Below are positions 8,926-17,130 of a stretch of DNA of 64,000 bases, piece by piece; within the stretch, counting starts at the first letter, position 1; every line of letters begins with the position of its first letter. Where the stretch lies: NCBI GenBank assembly GCA_905207705.1, contig CAJLMA010000001.1, positions 186,001-250,000 of the forward strand. Direction: 5' to 3'. The stretch is from an uncultured Prevotellaceae bacterium. GTDB taxonomy: Bacteria; Bacteroidota; Bacteroidia; Bacteroidales; Muribaculaceae. Under the pieces are notes generated by a model. That model was given only the letters and a program-made list of their open reading frames with translations. It searched no databases and had not been told where the DNA came from. The position numbers were made by a program, and so were the translations under genes.

Positions 8926-8953
8926 CTGCCGTACTAAGCAGCACATCCGGCAG
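8926..8953 (-). other. Hairpin between atpD and atpC
   Basis: Inverted repeat CTGCCG (8926-8931) / CGGCAG (8948-8953), starting 10 bases after the atpD stop on the transcribed strand. Read on the minus strand there is no T-tract after it, so it is not a normal terminator for the operon. It could stabilise or process the mRNA between the gene for the three-copy beta subunit and that for the one-copy epsilon subunit; that role is inference. On the plus strand it is followed by TTTTTATTAT. Confidence 0.45.
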
Positions 8954-8962
8954 TTTTTATTA

Positions 8963-10465
8963 TCAGCCTACCTCGGCAAGAATCTTCTTGCCTTTGGCAA
9001 TGGCTTCGTCAATAGTACCGACATTCAAAAATGCCTGTTCGGGATATTCATCAACCTCACCGTTCAAAATCATCTTGAATCCGCGTATCGTTTCACTCAA
9101 CGGAACCATGACACCCGGAACTCCGGTAAATTGCTCGGCCACGAAGAATGGCTGCGACAAGAATCGCTGAGCCCTTCTTGCTCGCGATACTACCAACTTG
9201 TCCTCATCCGATAACTCGTCAACACCAAGAATGGCTATAATATCTTGCAATTCATTGTACTTCTGCAGCAATTGCTTAACGGCTTGAGCCACTTGATAAT
9301 GTTCTTCACCAATGATGTGAGGATCGAGGATACGAGAAGTAGAATCAAGAGGGTCTACTGCCGGATATATGCCGAGTTCGGCAATCTTACGGCTCAACAC
9401 TGTTGTCGCATCAAGGAAACTGAACGTTGTGGCAGGAGCAGGGTCAGTCAAGTCATCGGCTGGTACATAAATAGCTTGAACCGACGTGATGCTGCCTTGC
9501 TTGGTCGATGTAATACGTTCCTGCAATGCACCCATTTCTGATGCAAGCGTAGGTTGATATCCTACGGCCGACGGCATACGACCCAACAATGCTGAAACTT
9601 CTGAACCGGCTTGGGTGAAACGGAATATGTTGTCGATAAACAACAATATTTCTTTTCCTCCACCGTCTTGGTCACGGAATTGCTCGGCAACGGTCAAGCC
9701 AGCCAATCCGACTCTCAACCTTGCGCCCGGCGGCTCATTCATTTGGCCAAACACAAGAGTTGCTTGAGAAGAATTCACCTCCTTCATGTCGACATCGGCA
9801 ATATTCCACTCTCCCTTTTCAAGGCCTTCTTTAAATTTGTCGCCATACTTGATAACGCCGCTTTCTATCATTTCACGGAGCAAGTCATTACCTTCACGAG
9901 TACGCTCTCCTACTCCGGTAAACACTGAAAATCCATTGTGGCCACGTGCAATATTATGAATCATCTCCATAATCAACACGGTTTTCCCCACACCGGCACC
10001 GCCGAACAAACCGATTTTTCCACCTTTTGAATAAGGCTCCAACAAGTCAATCACCTTTATTCCGGTATAAAGAATCTCAGATGAAATAGACAAATCAGAG
10101 AACTTAGGAGCAGGCTGGTGAATCGGACGCTTGGCCTCGTCGGTCAAAGGGGCAAGGTGGTCAATCGGCTCGCCTATCACATTCAACAAGCGACCCTTGA
10201 CCTGGCCTCCGGTAGGCACGGCTATTGATGAGCCAAGGCTCTCAACGTTCATGCCTCGTTGCAGGCCGTCGGTACTGTCCATAGCGACACACCGGGCAGT
10301 ATCTTCCCCGATATGCTGCTCAACTTCAAGTATAAGGTCACTACCATCCTCGCGCTTTACTTTCAAAGCGGTGTAGATGGCCGGCACGTTGCTACCTTCT
10401 CCTTCGAAAATAACGTCAACAACCGGACCTATTACTTGTGCTATTTTCCCACAATATCCGCTCAT
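8963..10465 (-). CDS. atpD: ATP synthase F1 beta subunit
   Basis: Catalytic subunit of F1, 500 residues. Walker A is GGAGVGKT at residues 155-162, the catalytic glutamate lies in VGERTREGNDLL, and the DELSDEDKL segment near residue 415 is the DELSEED loop that contacts gamma. It is the first gene of the atp block and follows nuoH by only 47 bases on the same strand, with no terminator-like hairpin between, so it is probably read from the nuo transcript. Order after it is epsilon, a, c, b, delta, alpha, gamma. Confidence 0.98.
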   Translation of the reverse strand: MSGYCGKIAQVIGPVVDVIFEGEGSNVPAIYTALKVKREDGSDLILEVEQHIGEDTARCVAMDSTDGLQRGMNVESLGSSIAVPTGGQVKGRLLNVIGEPIDHLAPLTDEAKRPIHQPAPKFSDLSISSEILYTGIKVIDLLEPYSKGGKIGLFGGAGVGKTVLIMEMIHNIARGHNGFSVFTGVGERTREGNDLLREMIESGVIKYGDKFKEGLEKGEWNIADVDMKEVNSSQATLVFGQMNEPPGARLRVGLAGLTVAEQFRDQDGGGKEILLFIDNIFRFTQAGSEVSALLGRMPSAVGYQPTLASEMGALQERITSTKQGSITSVQAIYVPADDLTDPAPATTFSFLDATTVLSRKIAELGIYPAVDPLDSTSRILDPHIIGEEHYQVAQAVKQLLQKYNELQDIIAILGVDELSDEDKLVVSRARRAQRFLSQPFFVAEQFTGVPGVMVPLSETIRGFKMILNGEVDEYPEQAFLNVGTIDEAIAKGKKILAEVG

Positions 10466-10512
10466 AATTAATTTAAATTTCTATTTTGATTTTCGCAATC
10501 CCAATCAGTTTT

Positions 10513-11589
10513 TTAGAAATGCCATCCGTAAACGACAACCAATGTCATCAACAAAAGATTGAACAATCCTATAGGCATCAAATATTTCCATTCCAATGCG
10601 AGCAATTGGTCGATACGAACACGCGGGAACGACCACTTGAACCATATTATAATGAAAGAGACAAAGAATGCCTTGCCCAAGAACCATATTACCGAAGGAA
10701 TATAATCCATAATCATGTTGAATCCATCCCATCCCGGAATATGCAACGGCATCCATCCGCCAAGGAACATCAACGAGGCGATACCCGACACGATGAATAA
10801 GTTAAGATACTCGGCAAGGTAGAAGTAACCAAAGTGGATACCCGAATACTCGGTGTGGTAACCGGCCGTAAGCTCATGCTCAGCCTCAGGCAAGTCAAAC
10901 GGGCCACGGTTGGTTTCACCGGTAGCTGCTATAAGATATATCACAAATGCTATGACTGCCGGAATATGACCTTTGAAAATAAGCCACCCGTCGGCCTGTG
11001 CGGCAACCAATCCCGAAACTGACATTGTCCCTGCCAATACGACCATCGTCATGATTGACAACCCTACCGACAATTCATAACTTATCATCTGTGCTCCACT
11101 ACGCATTGCACCGATAAGCGTGTATTTGTTGTTACTTGACCATCCTGCAAGCAAGATACCCAACACGCCGACCGACGATGCGGCAATCATGAAGAACACA
11201 CCTATGTTGAAATCTATTATCTGCAATCCATTTCCCCATGGCAACACTGCAAATGAAACCATTGAAGCTATAATTACCAAATAAGGAGCCAACGCAAACA
11301 AGAAACGGTCAATATTCTCGAGCCTTATCAACTCCTTGATAAGAATCTTGAACATATCGGCGAAAACTTGCAACAAACCCCAAGGACCGACCCTCATAGG
11401 GCCTAAACGGCATTGGAACCATGCACATAGCTTACGTTCGTATAGGATATAAAACAATGCCAACAGCGCGTAAACCAGCAGCAATGCCACACCGATTATG
11501 AGACATTCAATCACTGTAGCCGCCCATCCCGGCATAACGCTCTCCAGCAAATTGTCAAACCATGTCGTTATTGTACCAAAATCGAACAT
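10513..11589 (-). CDS. nuoH: NADH-quinone oxidoreductase subunit H
   Basis: Membrane subunit that links the peripheral arm of complex I to the pump and forms much of the quinone chamber; 358 residues, about eight membrane helices. Seen hallmarks are YERKLCAWFQCRLGPMRVGP near residue 50, the loop ending QVFADMFKILIKE, and the acidic loop GPFDLPEAEHELTAGYHTEY near residue 235, all of which line the quinone tunnel. It follows nuoCD by 33 bases. In most bacteria nuoI comes next; here atpD does. Confidence 0.97.
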   Translation of the reverse strand: MFDFGTITTWFDNLLESVMPGWAATVIECLIIGVALLLVYALLALFYILYERKLCAWFQCRLGPMRVGPWGLLQVFADMFKILIKELIRLENIDRFLFALAPYLVIIASMVSFAVLPWGNGLQIIDFNIGVFFMIAASSVGVLGILLAGWSSNNKYTLIGAMRSGAQMISYELSVGLSIMTMVVLAGTMSVSGLVAAQADGWLIFKGHIPAVIAFVIYLIAATGETNRGPFDLPEAEHELTAGYHTEYSGIHFGYFYLAEYLNLFIVSGIASLMFLGGWMPLHIPGWDGFNMIMDYIPSVIWFLGKAFFVSFIIIWFKWSFPRVRIDQLLALEWKYLMPIGLFNLLLMTLVVVYGWHF

Positions 11590-11622
11590 AATATTCTCTG
11601 TTTTATCTGAGTGTTACTAATT

Positions 11623-13263
11623 TTATCTGTCTATGTCAGGTATCACATAATCAAGCGATGCCGTTATCGTTATCAAGTCGGCAATCTTATATCCGCGACA
11701 TGCACGGTCTACCGAGCCCAATATATTCAAGCACGGACTGTTAAAGTGCATTCTATACGGAGTCTTCTCACCGGTACTTTCTATATAAACGCCAAATGCC
11801 CCACGACTTGCCTCCACTTGTTGGAACCAATGGCCGGCAGGCAATTTGATAATCTTCGGAACCTTAGGTGCAATGTACTCGTTACCTTCTTCCTTTTCAA
11901 GCAAGTCGCACAATTGTTCAAGCAATTTCACACATTGCTCAATCTCGCGCATCCTCACCATGTAGCGAGCAAAGCTGTCGCCTGCAGTTTCAGTGATTTC
12001 TTCAAAATCAAGTTCATCATATATTGAATACGGAGCAGTCTTTCGCACGTCGCAATGCCAGCCTGTAGCCCTGCCCGAAGGGCCTGTGACGCCATAACTG
12101 ATGGCATCTTCCATCGACAACACGCCGACACCCTGTGTACGATTCCGCGCAATGACATTTCCGGTAAACAACTTATGGTATTCCTTAAGACGTGAAGGCA
12201 TAATCGAGCAAATAGCCCTGACATCCTTAATGAAATCAGGATGGACATCGGCAACCACACCGCCAATCACATTGTAGTGAAGTGACATTCGGGCACCGCA
12301 AGTCTTTTCAAATATGTCAAGAATCTCTTCTCGTTCTCTAAAGCCATAGAAAAATGCTGTTGTAGCACCCATATCCATGGTCATACAGCCATACGACAAC
12401 AAGTGTGACGACAAACGCATCAACTCGTCCATCATAACTCTGATTATCTTAGCCCTGCGAGGAACTTCTATGCCCAAAGCCTTCTCTATGCACAAGCACA
12501 AGCAGTGACGATTCTGATGTGCCGACATGTAATCCATACGGTCGGTAAACATGAGAGTTTGCGGATAGGTCTTCGACTCACAAAGTTTTTCAATACCACG
12601 ATGGATATATCCTGCTACAGGATCGACTTTTAACAAAGTTTCTCCGTTAATACTTGTACGCAAGCGCATAACACCGTGTGTCGATGGGTGCTGAGGTCCG
12701 AAGTTTACAACATATTCGTTATCCTCGAATACCTTGCGGTCGATTTTCTTCACGCTTCCGTCACTTTCTTCAACATAAGTCGCAGTAGCATCTTCGTCAG
12801 GCTCCTGTTCAAGCCTGATTGGATTCAATTCGGGATTTGCATCATAATCTTTACGCAATGGGAATCCCACCCAGTCGGTTCTCAAGAACAAGCGGCGCAT
12901 ATCTGGATGGCCAATGAACACGATTCCATAGAAATCGTAAACTTCGCGTTCTTGAATCAAAGCCACGCTCCACAAGTCACTCACACTATGCAACATAGGA
13001 TTATCCCTATCGGTGGTCGCAACTTTTACCGACACATGCTCCTGAGTCTTGGTAGACGTAAAGTAATAAACACAGCCCAACGATTCTTTCCAATCGCAAC
13101 CAATGATTCCGACAAGGTAATCGAAACCCAGCTCAGGATTTTCCTTCAATTGCTTGGCAAGATCATGCCATAATTTATCGTCGACTGTCACGCGCAGCAC
13201 CTCGCCATCCTCAAATGTTGCCGAAGGACAAAGCTTGCTGATCGTTTCTTGTATATTTGCCAT
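11623..13263 (-). CDS. nuoCD: NADH-quinone oxidoreductase subunit C/D fusion
   Basis: Fused peripheral-arm subunit, 546 residues. Residues 1 to about 165 are NuoC (DLWSVALIQEREVYDFYGI, HPDMRRLFL, then GFPLRKDY). After an acidic linker the rest is NuoD (VNFGPQHPSTHGVMR, MDYMSAHQNRHC), which contributes to the quinone site with NuoB. The fusion is known in several bacterial groups. The ATG at 13263 (MANIQETIS) gives a normal NuoC start; an earlier in-frame start at 13305 would add 14 residues. In a 14-subunit system nuoE, F and G would follow; none is present before nuoH. Confidence 0.96.
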   Translation of the reverse strand: MANIQETISKLCPSATFEDGEVLRVTVDDKLWHDLAKQLKENPELGFDYLVGIIGCDWKESLGCVYYFTSTKTQEHVSVKVATTDRDNPMLHSVSDLWSVALIQEREVYDFYGIVFIGHPDMRRLFLRTDWVGFPLRKDYDANPELNPIRLEQEPDEDATATYVEESDGSVKKIDRKVFEDNEYVVNFGPQHPSTHGVMRLRTSINGETLLKVDPVAGYIHRGIEKLCESKTYPQTLMFTDRMDYMSAHQNRHCLCLCIEKALGIEVPRRAKIIRVMMDELMRLSSHLLSYGCMTMDMGATTAFFYGFREREEILDIFEKTCGARMSLHYNVIGGVVADVHPDFIKDVRAICSIMPSRLKEYHKLFTGNVIARNRTQGVGVLSMEDAISYGVTGPSGRATGWHCDVRKTAPYSIYDELDFEEITETAGDSFARYMVRMREIEQCVKLLEQLCDLLEKEEGNEYIAPKVPKIIKLPAGHWFQQVEASRGAFGVYIESTGEKTPYRMHFNSPCLNILGSVDRACRGYKIADLITITASLDYVIPDIDR

Positions 13264-13318
13264 TATTGTGTAATCAAATATGTGATAATACTTGTTTTCT
13301 TTCATTCTCTCTCATCAT

Positions 13319-13357
13319 GTTTCAAGAGCATGCACCCAAACGGGATGCAATTGAAAC
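13319..13357. other. Hairpin between nuoB and nuoCD
   Basis: Within the 108-base gap between nuoB and nuoCD there is an inverted repeat GTTTCAA (13319-13325) / TTGAAAC (13351-13357). It encloses a second set of pairs, GCAT/ATGC and CCC/GGG, around the loop AAAC. No T-tract follows on the transcribed strand, so it is more likely an mRNA-stability or processing element than a terminator. The sequence shows the pairing; the role is inference. Confidence 0.4.
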
Positions 13358-13371
13358 ACGACTAAGCATCT

Positions 13372-13983
13372 TTACTTCATTGCTTCAGCTTCCTCAGGAT
13401 GCTTTTCCAAGAAATCTTTCAACTTCTCCTGACGGTTCACGCCGCCAAAGAATTTTTCAACTTTGATCTTGCGTTGCAATTGCATAAGTCCGTAAAACAT
13501 CGCCTCAGGACGCGGAGGGCAACCGGGAATAAACACGTCGACAGGAATAATTTTGTCTACGCCTTCCACAACACAGTAAGAACCCTTAAACGGGCCACCC
13601 GAAACAGCACAGCCGCCACAGGCGATAACATATTTAGGCTCGGCAAGCTGCTCATAAAGCCTAACAAGAGCCGGAGCCATCCTGTGGACTATTGTTCCTT
13701 GAACCATTATATAGTCAGCTTGACGTGGTGAATTTCGAGCCACCTCAAAGCCAAAACGAGCCATATCATGACGAGCAGCGCCCAAATGCATGAATTCAAT
13801 TGCGCAACAGCTTGTTCCGAAGCACAACGGCCACAATGAATTTGCACGACCCCAATTTATTAGACGATCGAGCGAACCGACAACGACATTTGTGCCACTT
13901 GCGTTCAACTCCTCGACCAGCTTATCAATGTATTCGTTATCCTTGAAGTCTTCACGCTTCATTCCTTTTATTTTCACTTCCAT
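13372..13983 (-). CDS. nuoB: NADH-quinone oxidoreductase subunit B
   Basis: Peripheral-arm subunit that holds the last iron-sulfur cluster (N2) before quinone, 203 residues. The four expected ligands are the tandem pair C59-C60 (CFGTSCC), C125 (in ACGGCAVSGG) and C155 (GCPPRPE). The start at 13983 is chosen because AAAGGAG lies 7 bases upstream. It overlaps the nuoA stop by 10 bases, which suggests coupled translation. A further in-frame ATG lies at 13962. Confidence 0.97.
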   Translation of the reverse strand: MEVKIKGMKREDFKDNEYIDKLVEELNASGTNVVVGSLDRLINWGRANSLWPLCFGTSCCAIEFMHLGAARHDMARFGFEVARNSPRQADYIMVQGTIVHRMAPALVRLYEQLAEPKYVIACGGCAVSGGPFKGSYCVVEGVDKIIPVDVFIPGCPPRPEAMFYGLMQLQRKIKVEKFFGGVNRQEKLKDFLEKHPEEAEAMK

Positions 13984-14348
13984 TGCAATGCTCCTTTCCG
14001 CCATGCATAAGCAAGCCCTAAAATTAATACTCCCAAGAACACAATAACACTGAGAAGCCCGTTAGGTCCTAAACTACGACACACGGCAGCCCAAGGAAAC
14101 AAAAAGACGGTCTCGACGTCAAACATAAGGAACAAGATGGCAAACAAATAATAGCCAACCTTGAATTGCACCATGCTCTCGCCGCGAGTTTCAACTCCGC
14201 ATTCGTAAGCCTTACCTTTTTGCGTTGTAAACGAACGAGGAGAGATCAACCCGGCAATGACAAGAGCGGCTGCTACAAGGCCTATTCCTGTCAATAGCGC
14301 CACGACCATCAACGTCGTGCTTTGAATACCGAATACTGATAATTCCAT
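13974..14348 (-). CDS. nuoA: NADH-quinone oxidoreductase subunit A
   Basis: Small three-helix membrane subunit of complex I, 124 residues. The conserved loop YECGVETRGESMVQFKVGYY after helix 1 forms part of the quinone site, and the acidic FLMFDVETVFLFPWA segment in helix 2 is the family signature. It is the first gene of the nuo-atp series, with about 485 bases of non-coding sequence upstream, so the main promoter should lie there. Confidence 0.97.
   Translation of the reverse strand: MELSVFGIQSTTLMVVALLTGIGLVAAALVIAGLISPRSFTTQKGKAYECGVETRGESMVQFKVGYYLFAILFLMFDVETVFLFPWAAVCRSLGPNGLLSVIVFLGVLILGLAYAWRKGALQWK
13991..13997 (-). promoter_or_regulatory. Strong Shine-Dalgarno site of nuoB
   Basis: AAAGGAG on the minus strand, 7 bases before the ATG at 13983 and inside the end of nuoA. 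Most genes in this window have A/T-rich leaders with no clear Shine-Dalgarno sequence, as is usual in Bacteroidota, so this site stands out. It decides the nuoB start over the ATGs at 14004 and 13962. Confidence 0.7.
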
Positions 14349-14797
14349 ATCTATTACTACTATCTGATATTAATTCCTACTTATTTTATAAAACAAAAAA
14401 GACGAGCCGCTTTGCAATTCCTCCCACAGGAAAACTTCGCACTTACAACTCATCCTCTATCCCATGACACAAAAAACTACCGCACCAATACCGGCACGTC
14501 ATTCCACATCTGTTGTAATATGTCATAGTTTTTTTCATGTATACACAATAACACACAACACATTGTATAACACTTATTTAGATTTAACCACAAACTCAAG
14601 TGCCTATTACATTGTATTTTTGCTGTGCAAATATAATAAATGTTTTGTTTTCACAATACATATATTTTCATTAATTATTGTCAATTTCTCTTGTCTATTC
14701 AACTTAACTTTATTTTCAATCCGGCCTTATGCAAATCCTCTTCACACCCATCACAAGCACTAACATGCAGCACCTGTTTTTTCACTAAATGTTGTGA
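14349..14797. other. Divergent intergenic region upstream of nuoA
   Basis: AT-rich stretch between nuoA (minus) and a TonB receptor gene (plus). A 99-codon open frame at 14464-14763 (plus) has Thr/His/Tyr-rich low-complexity translation and no recognisable family, so it is not called as a gene. The only supported content is promoter-like boxes on both strands. A nuoA transcript starting at the box described below would have a leader of about 275 bases, in which I see no strong hairpin. Confidence 0.5.
14628..14656 (-). promoter_or_regulatory. Candidate promoter of the nuo-atp series
   Basis: On the minus strand the -7 box TATATTTG (14635-14628) fits the Bacteroidota consensus TAnnTTTG. A TTG (14656-14654) lies 18 bases before it as a possible -33 box; the usual spacing is about 19-21. 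The predicted start is near 14625. It is the only good match found upstream of nuoA on that strand. Confidence 0.45.
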
Positions 14798-14828
14798 TTG
14801 ACCGGCTATTTTTTTAACACTAATTTTG
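14798..14828 (+). promoter_or_regulatory. Promoter overlapping the TonB receptor start
   Basis: TTG (14798-14800), a 20-base spacer and TAATTTTG (14821-14828) match the Bacteroidota -33/-7 promoter well. The predicted transcription start, about three bases after the -7 box, falls at about 14831, while the ATG is at 14834. The mRNA would have almost no 5' leader. Confidence 0.6.
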
Positions 14829-14833
14829 CAATC

Positions 14834-17098
14834 ATGTTTAAGTTATATAATTTGATTGGATTTTACACATTTATAGCGTGTATTGCCGTTGCAACATCAA
14901 CGACAATGCACGCTGAAGCTTTATTCGACAACTATCCTGCCGACTCTACGACAATAACACTCAAAGAACTGTCGGTGACCGCATTAAAATATGGGAAAAG
15001 GGTTGACAACGAGGCTGTAGCATCAACCATCATAAACAAATCCGAGATAGAACGATACAACATATATTCGTTCAAAGACATAACAAGCTTGGTTCCCAAT
15101 TTCTTCGTGCCCGATTACGGCTCACGCATGACATCATCGATCTACGTCAGAGGACAAGGCACACGCATCGACCAACCTGTAGTAGGAATGAATATCGACA
15201 ATGTGCCTATATTAAATAAAGACAACTACGACTTCGACATGCTCGACATCGAGCACATAGAAATGCTCAGAGGGCCACAAAGCACATTGTTCGGCAGGAA
15301 TACGATGGGAGGAGTCATCAACATCACAACGCTATCTCCTTTAAGCTATCAAGGCACACGATTACTTGCATCCTACTCTTCGGGCAACACTTTCAGTGTG
15401 GGCGCATCCTCCTACCATAAGCCAACCGACAACGTGGGCATCTCATTGTCGGCCGGATATAATGCCTCAGATGGTTTCTTCACAAACATGTACAACGGAG
15501 AAAAAACCGACTGGGAAAAACAGGGTGAAGGACGATTCAAAGTACAATGGAGAGGTAACAACGGCCTAAAAATTGATAATACATTTTCATTCTCGGTTTC
15601 TCGTCAAGGAGGATACCCATACGAATCGGCCGAACTTGGAATGATAAGTTACAATGACACTTGTTTTTACCGACGCAACAGCATTGCCGACGGATTGACA
15701 GTAAACATAAACCGGGAAAAATATACAATGACAAGCATCACAAGCTATCAGTACATTGACGACAACATGACACTTGACCAAGATTTCCTCCCGGTATCCT
15801 ATTTTACATTAACGCAAAAAAGGCGCGAACATGCCATCACGCAAGATATCGTATTCAAGAATCCTGAAAGTTCAAGCACGGCCTACTCATGGCTGGCAGG
15901 ATTTTTTGGATTTTACAAGAATTCAGATATGGACGCCCCTGTCATATTCAAAGATTACGGCATCGAACACCTTATAGAAGAAAAGCGCAACCAAGCCAAC
16001 CGATACTATCCAATCGAGTGGGACACAAGGCAATTTCTATTGTCAAGCAATTTCAATACCAACAATTTCGGGCTTGCGCTTTACCACCAGTCGACATACA
16101 AATGGCAACGATTCACATTCACGGCAGCACTCCGTGCCGACTTTGAATACAACCGTTTGAAATACCTGAGCCAATGCAACACAGGCTACAGCATCATTGA
16201 CGCTTCCGACGGCTCATTATTCCGCCACGAAGATGTGAATATCAACGACCCTGGCACTGTAAGCAAAAATTTTTTCCAATTATTGCCAAGAATTTCAGTC
16301 AACTATGATTTTAACACGCCATCGCCTATTTCCGCATTCTTCTCGATAGCCAAAGGATACAAAGCCGGAGGCTTCAACACACAGATGTTCAGCGATGTAC
16401 TGCAACAACGTCTTATGGGATACATGGGAATTGGATATAATTATGATGTTGACAAAATCATATCATATAAGCCCGAAACCAACTGGACATTCGAAGCCGG
16501 CACACATGCCGAATGCTTCAACGGCCGCATACGCACCGATATTTCGGCATTTTACATCCGTAGTACCGACCAACAATTGACAGTGTTCCCCGACGGAACC
16601 ACTACCGGCCGAATAATGGCAAATGCCGGCAGCGCACGCAGCTATGGCGTGGAAATCTCAATAAAAGCCAACCCGATCGATAATCTGTCGATCGCTATGA
16701 GCTATGGATACACCAACGCCCGGTTTATTGAATTTGACAACGGAATAGAAAATTATTCGGGCAAATATATTCCTTATGCTCCTAAAAACACTATCTTTGC
16801 AGCCGCAAACTACACCCTGCCAGTCAACAAAAAATGGCTTGAAAACATCTCATTCACAGTTGACATGTCAGCCGCAGGGAAAATTTACTGGAATGAGTCA
16901 AACAGCGAGATGCAGGAAATTTATTGCTTGCCGGGAGCATCCATAAAGTTTTCCAATAATCTTTTCTCTCTTGACTTATGGGGACATAACATTAGCGACA
17001 CTTCTTATCGCACATTCTATTTCGTATCGATAGGCAACACGTTCTTCCAACAAGGGAAACCTCGTACATTCGGAGCCACGCTACGCTTTAACATCTAA
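14834..17098 (+). CDS. TonB-dependent outer-membrane receptor
   Basis: Outer-membrane ligand-gated channel, 754 residues from the ATG at 14834, which starts a normal signal peptide (MFKLYNLIGFYTF..). After a short TonB-box-like LKELSVTA segment comes the plug domain, with IYVRGQGTRIDQPVVGM and the strongly conserved LRGPQSTLFGRNTMGGVINI. The rest is a 22-strand barrel ending in GATLRFNI, a typical aromatic-rich barrel terminus. There is no carboxypeptidase-regulatory-like N-terminal domain and no SusD neighbour, so it belongs with small-ligand receptors (siderophore, cobalamin or metal) and not polysaccharide SusC types. The ligand cannot be told. A lipoprotein gene follows after 32 bases. 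Confidence 0.93.
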   Translation: MFKLYNLIGFYTFIACIAVATSTTMHAEALFDNYPADSTTITLKELSVTALKYGKRVDNEAVASTIINKSEIERYNIYSFKDITSLVPNFFVPDYGSRMTSSIYVRGQGTRIDQPVVGMNIDNVPILNKDNYDFDMLDIEHIEMLRGPQSTLFGRNTMGGVINITTLSPLSYQGTRLLASYSSGNTFSVGASSYHKPTDNVGISLSAGYNASDGFFTNMYNGEKTDWEKQGEGRFKVQWRGNNGLKIDNTFSFSVSRQGGYPYESAELGMISYNDTCFYRRNSIADGLTVNINREKYTMTSITSYQYIDDNMTLDQDFLPVSYFTLTQKRREHAITQDIVFKNPESSSTAYSWLAGFFGFYKNSDMDAPVIFKDYGIEHLIEEKRNQANRYYPIEWDTRQFLLSSNFNTNNFGLALYHQSTYKWQRFTFTAALRADFEYNRLKYLSQCNTGYSIIDASDGSLFRHEDVNINDPGTVSKNFFQLLPRISVNYDFNTPSPISAFFSIAKGYKAGGFNTQMFSDVLQQRLMGYMGIGYNYDVDKIISYKPETNWTFEAGTHAECFNGRIRTDISAFYIRSTDQQLTVFPDGTTTGRIMANAGSARSYGVEISIKANPIDNLSIAMSYGYTNARFIEFDNGIENYSGKYIPYAPKNTIFAAANYTLPVNKKWLENISFTVDMSAAGKIYWNESNSEMQEIYCLPGASIKFSNNLFSLDLWGHNISDTSYRTFYFVSIGNTFFQQGKPRTFGATLRFNI

Positions 17099-17130
17099 AT
17101 CGAATTTATAATACAAAAATTTAATAAGTT

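Noticed and set aside
14464..14763. 99-codon open frame upstream of the TonB receptor
   Set aside because: Low-complexity Thr/His/Tyr translation from AT-rich DNA, and it covers the promoter region of nuoA.
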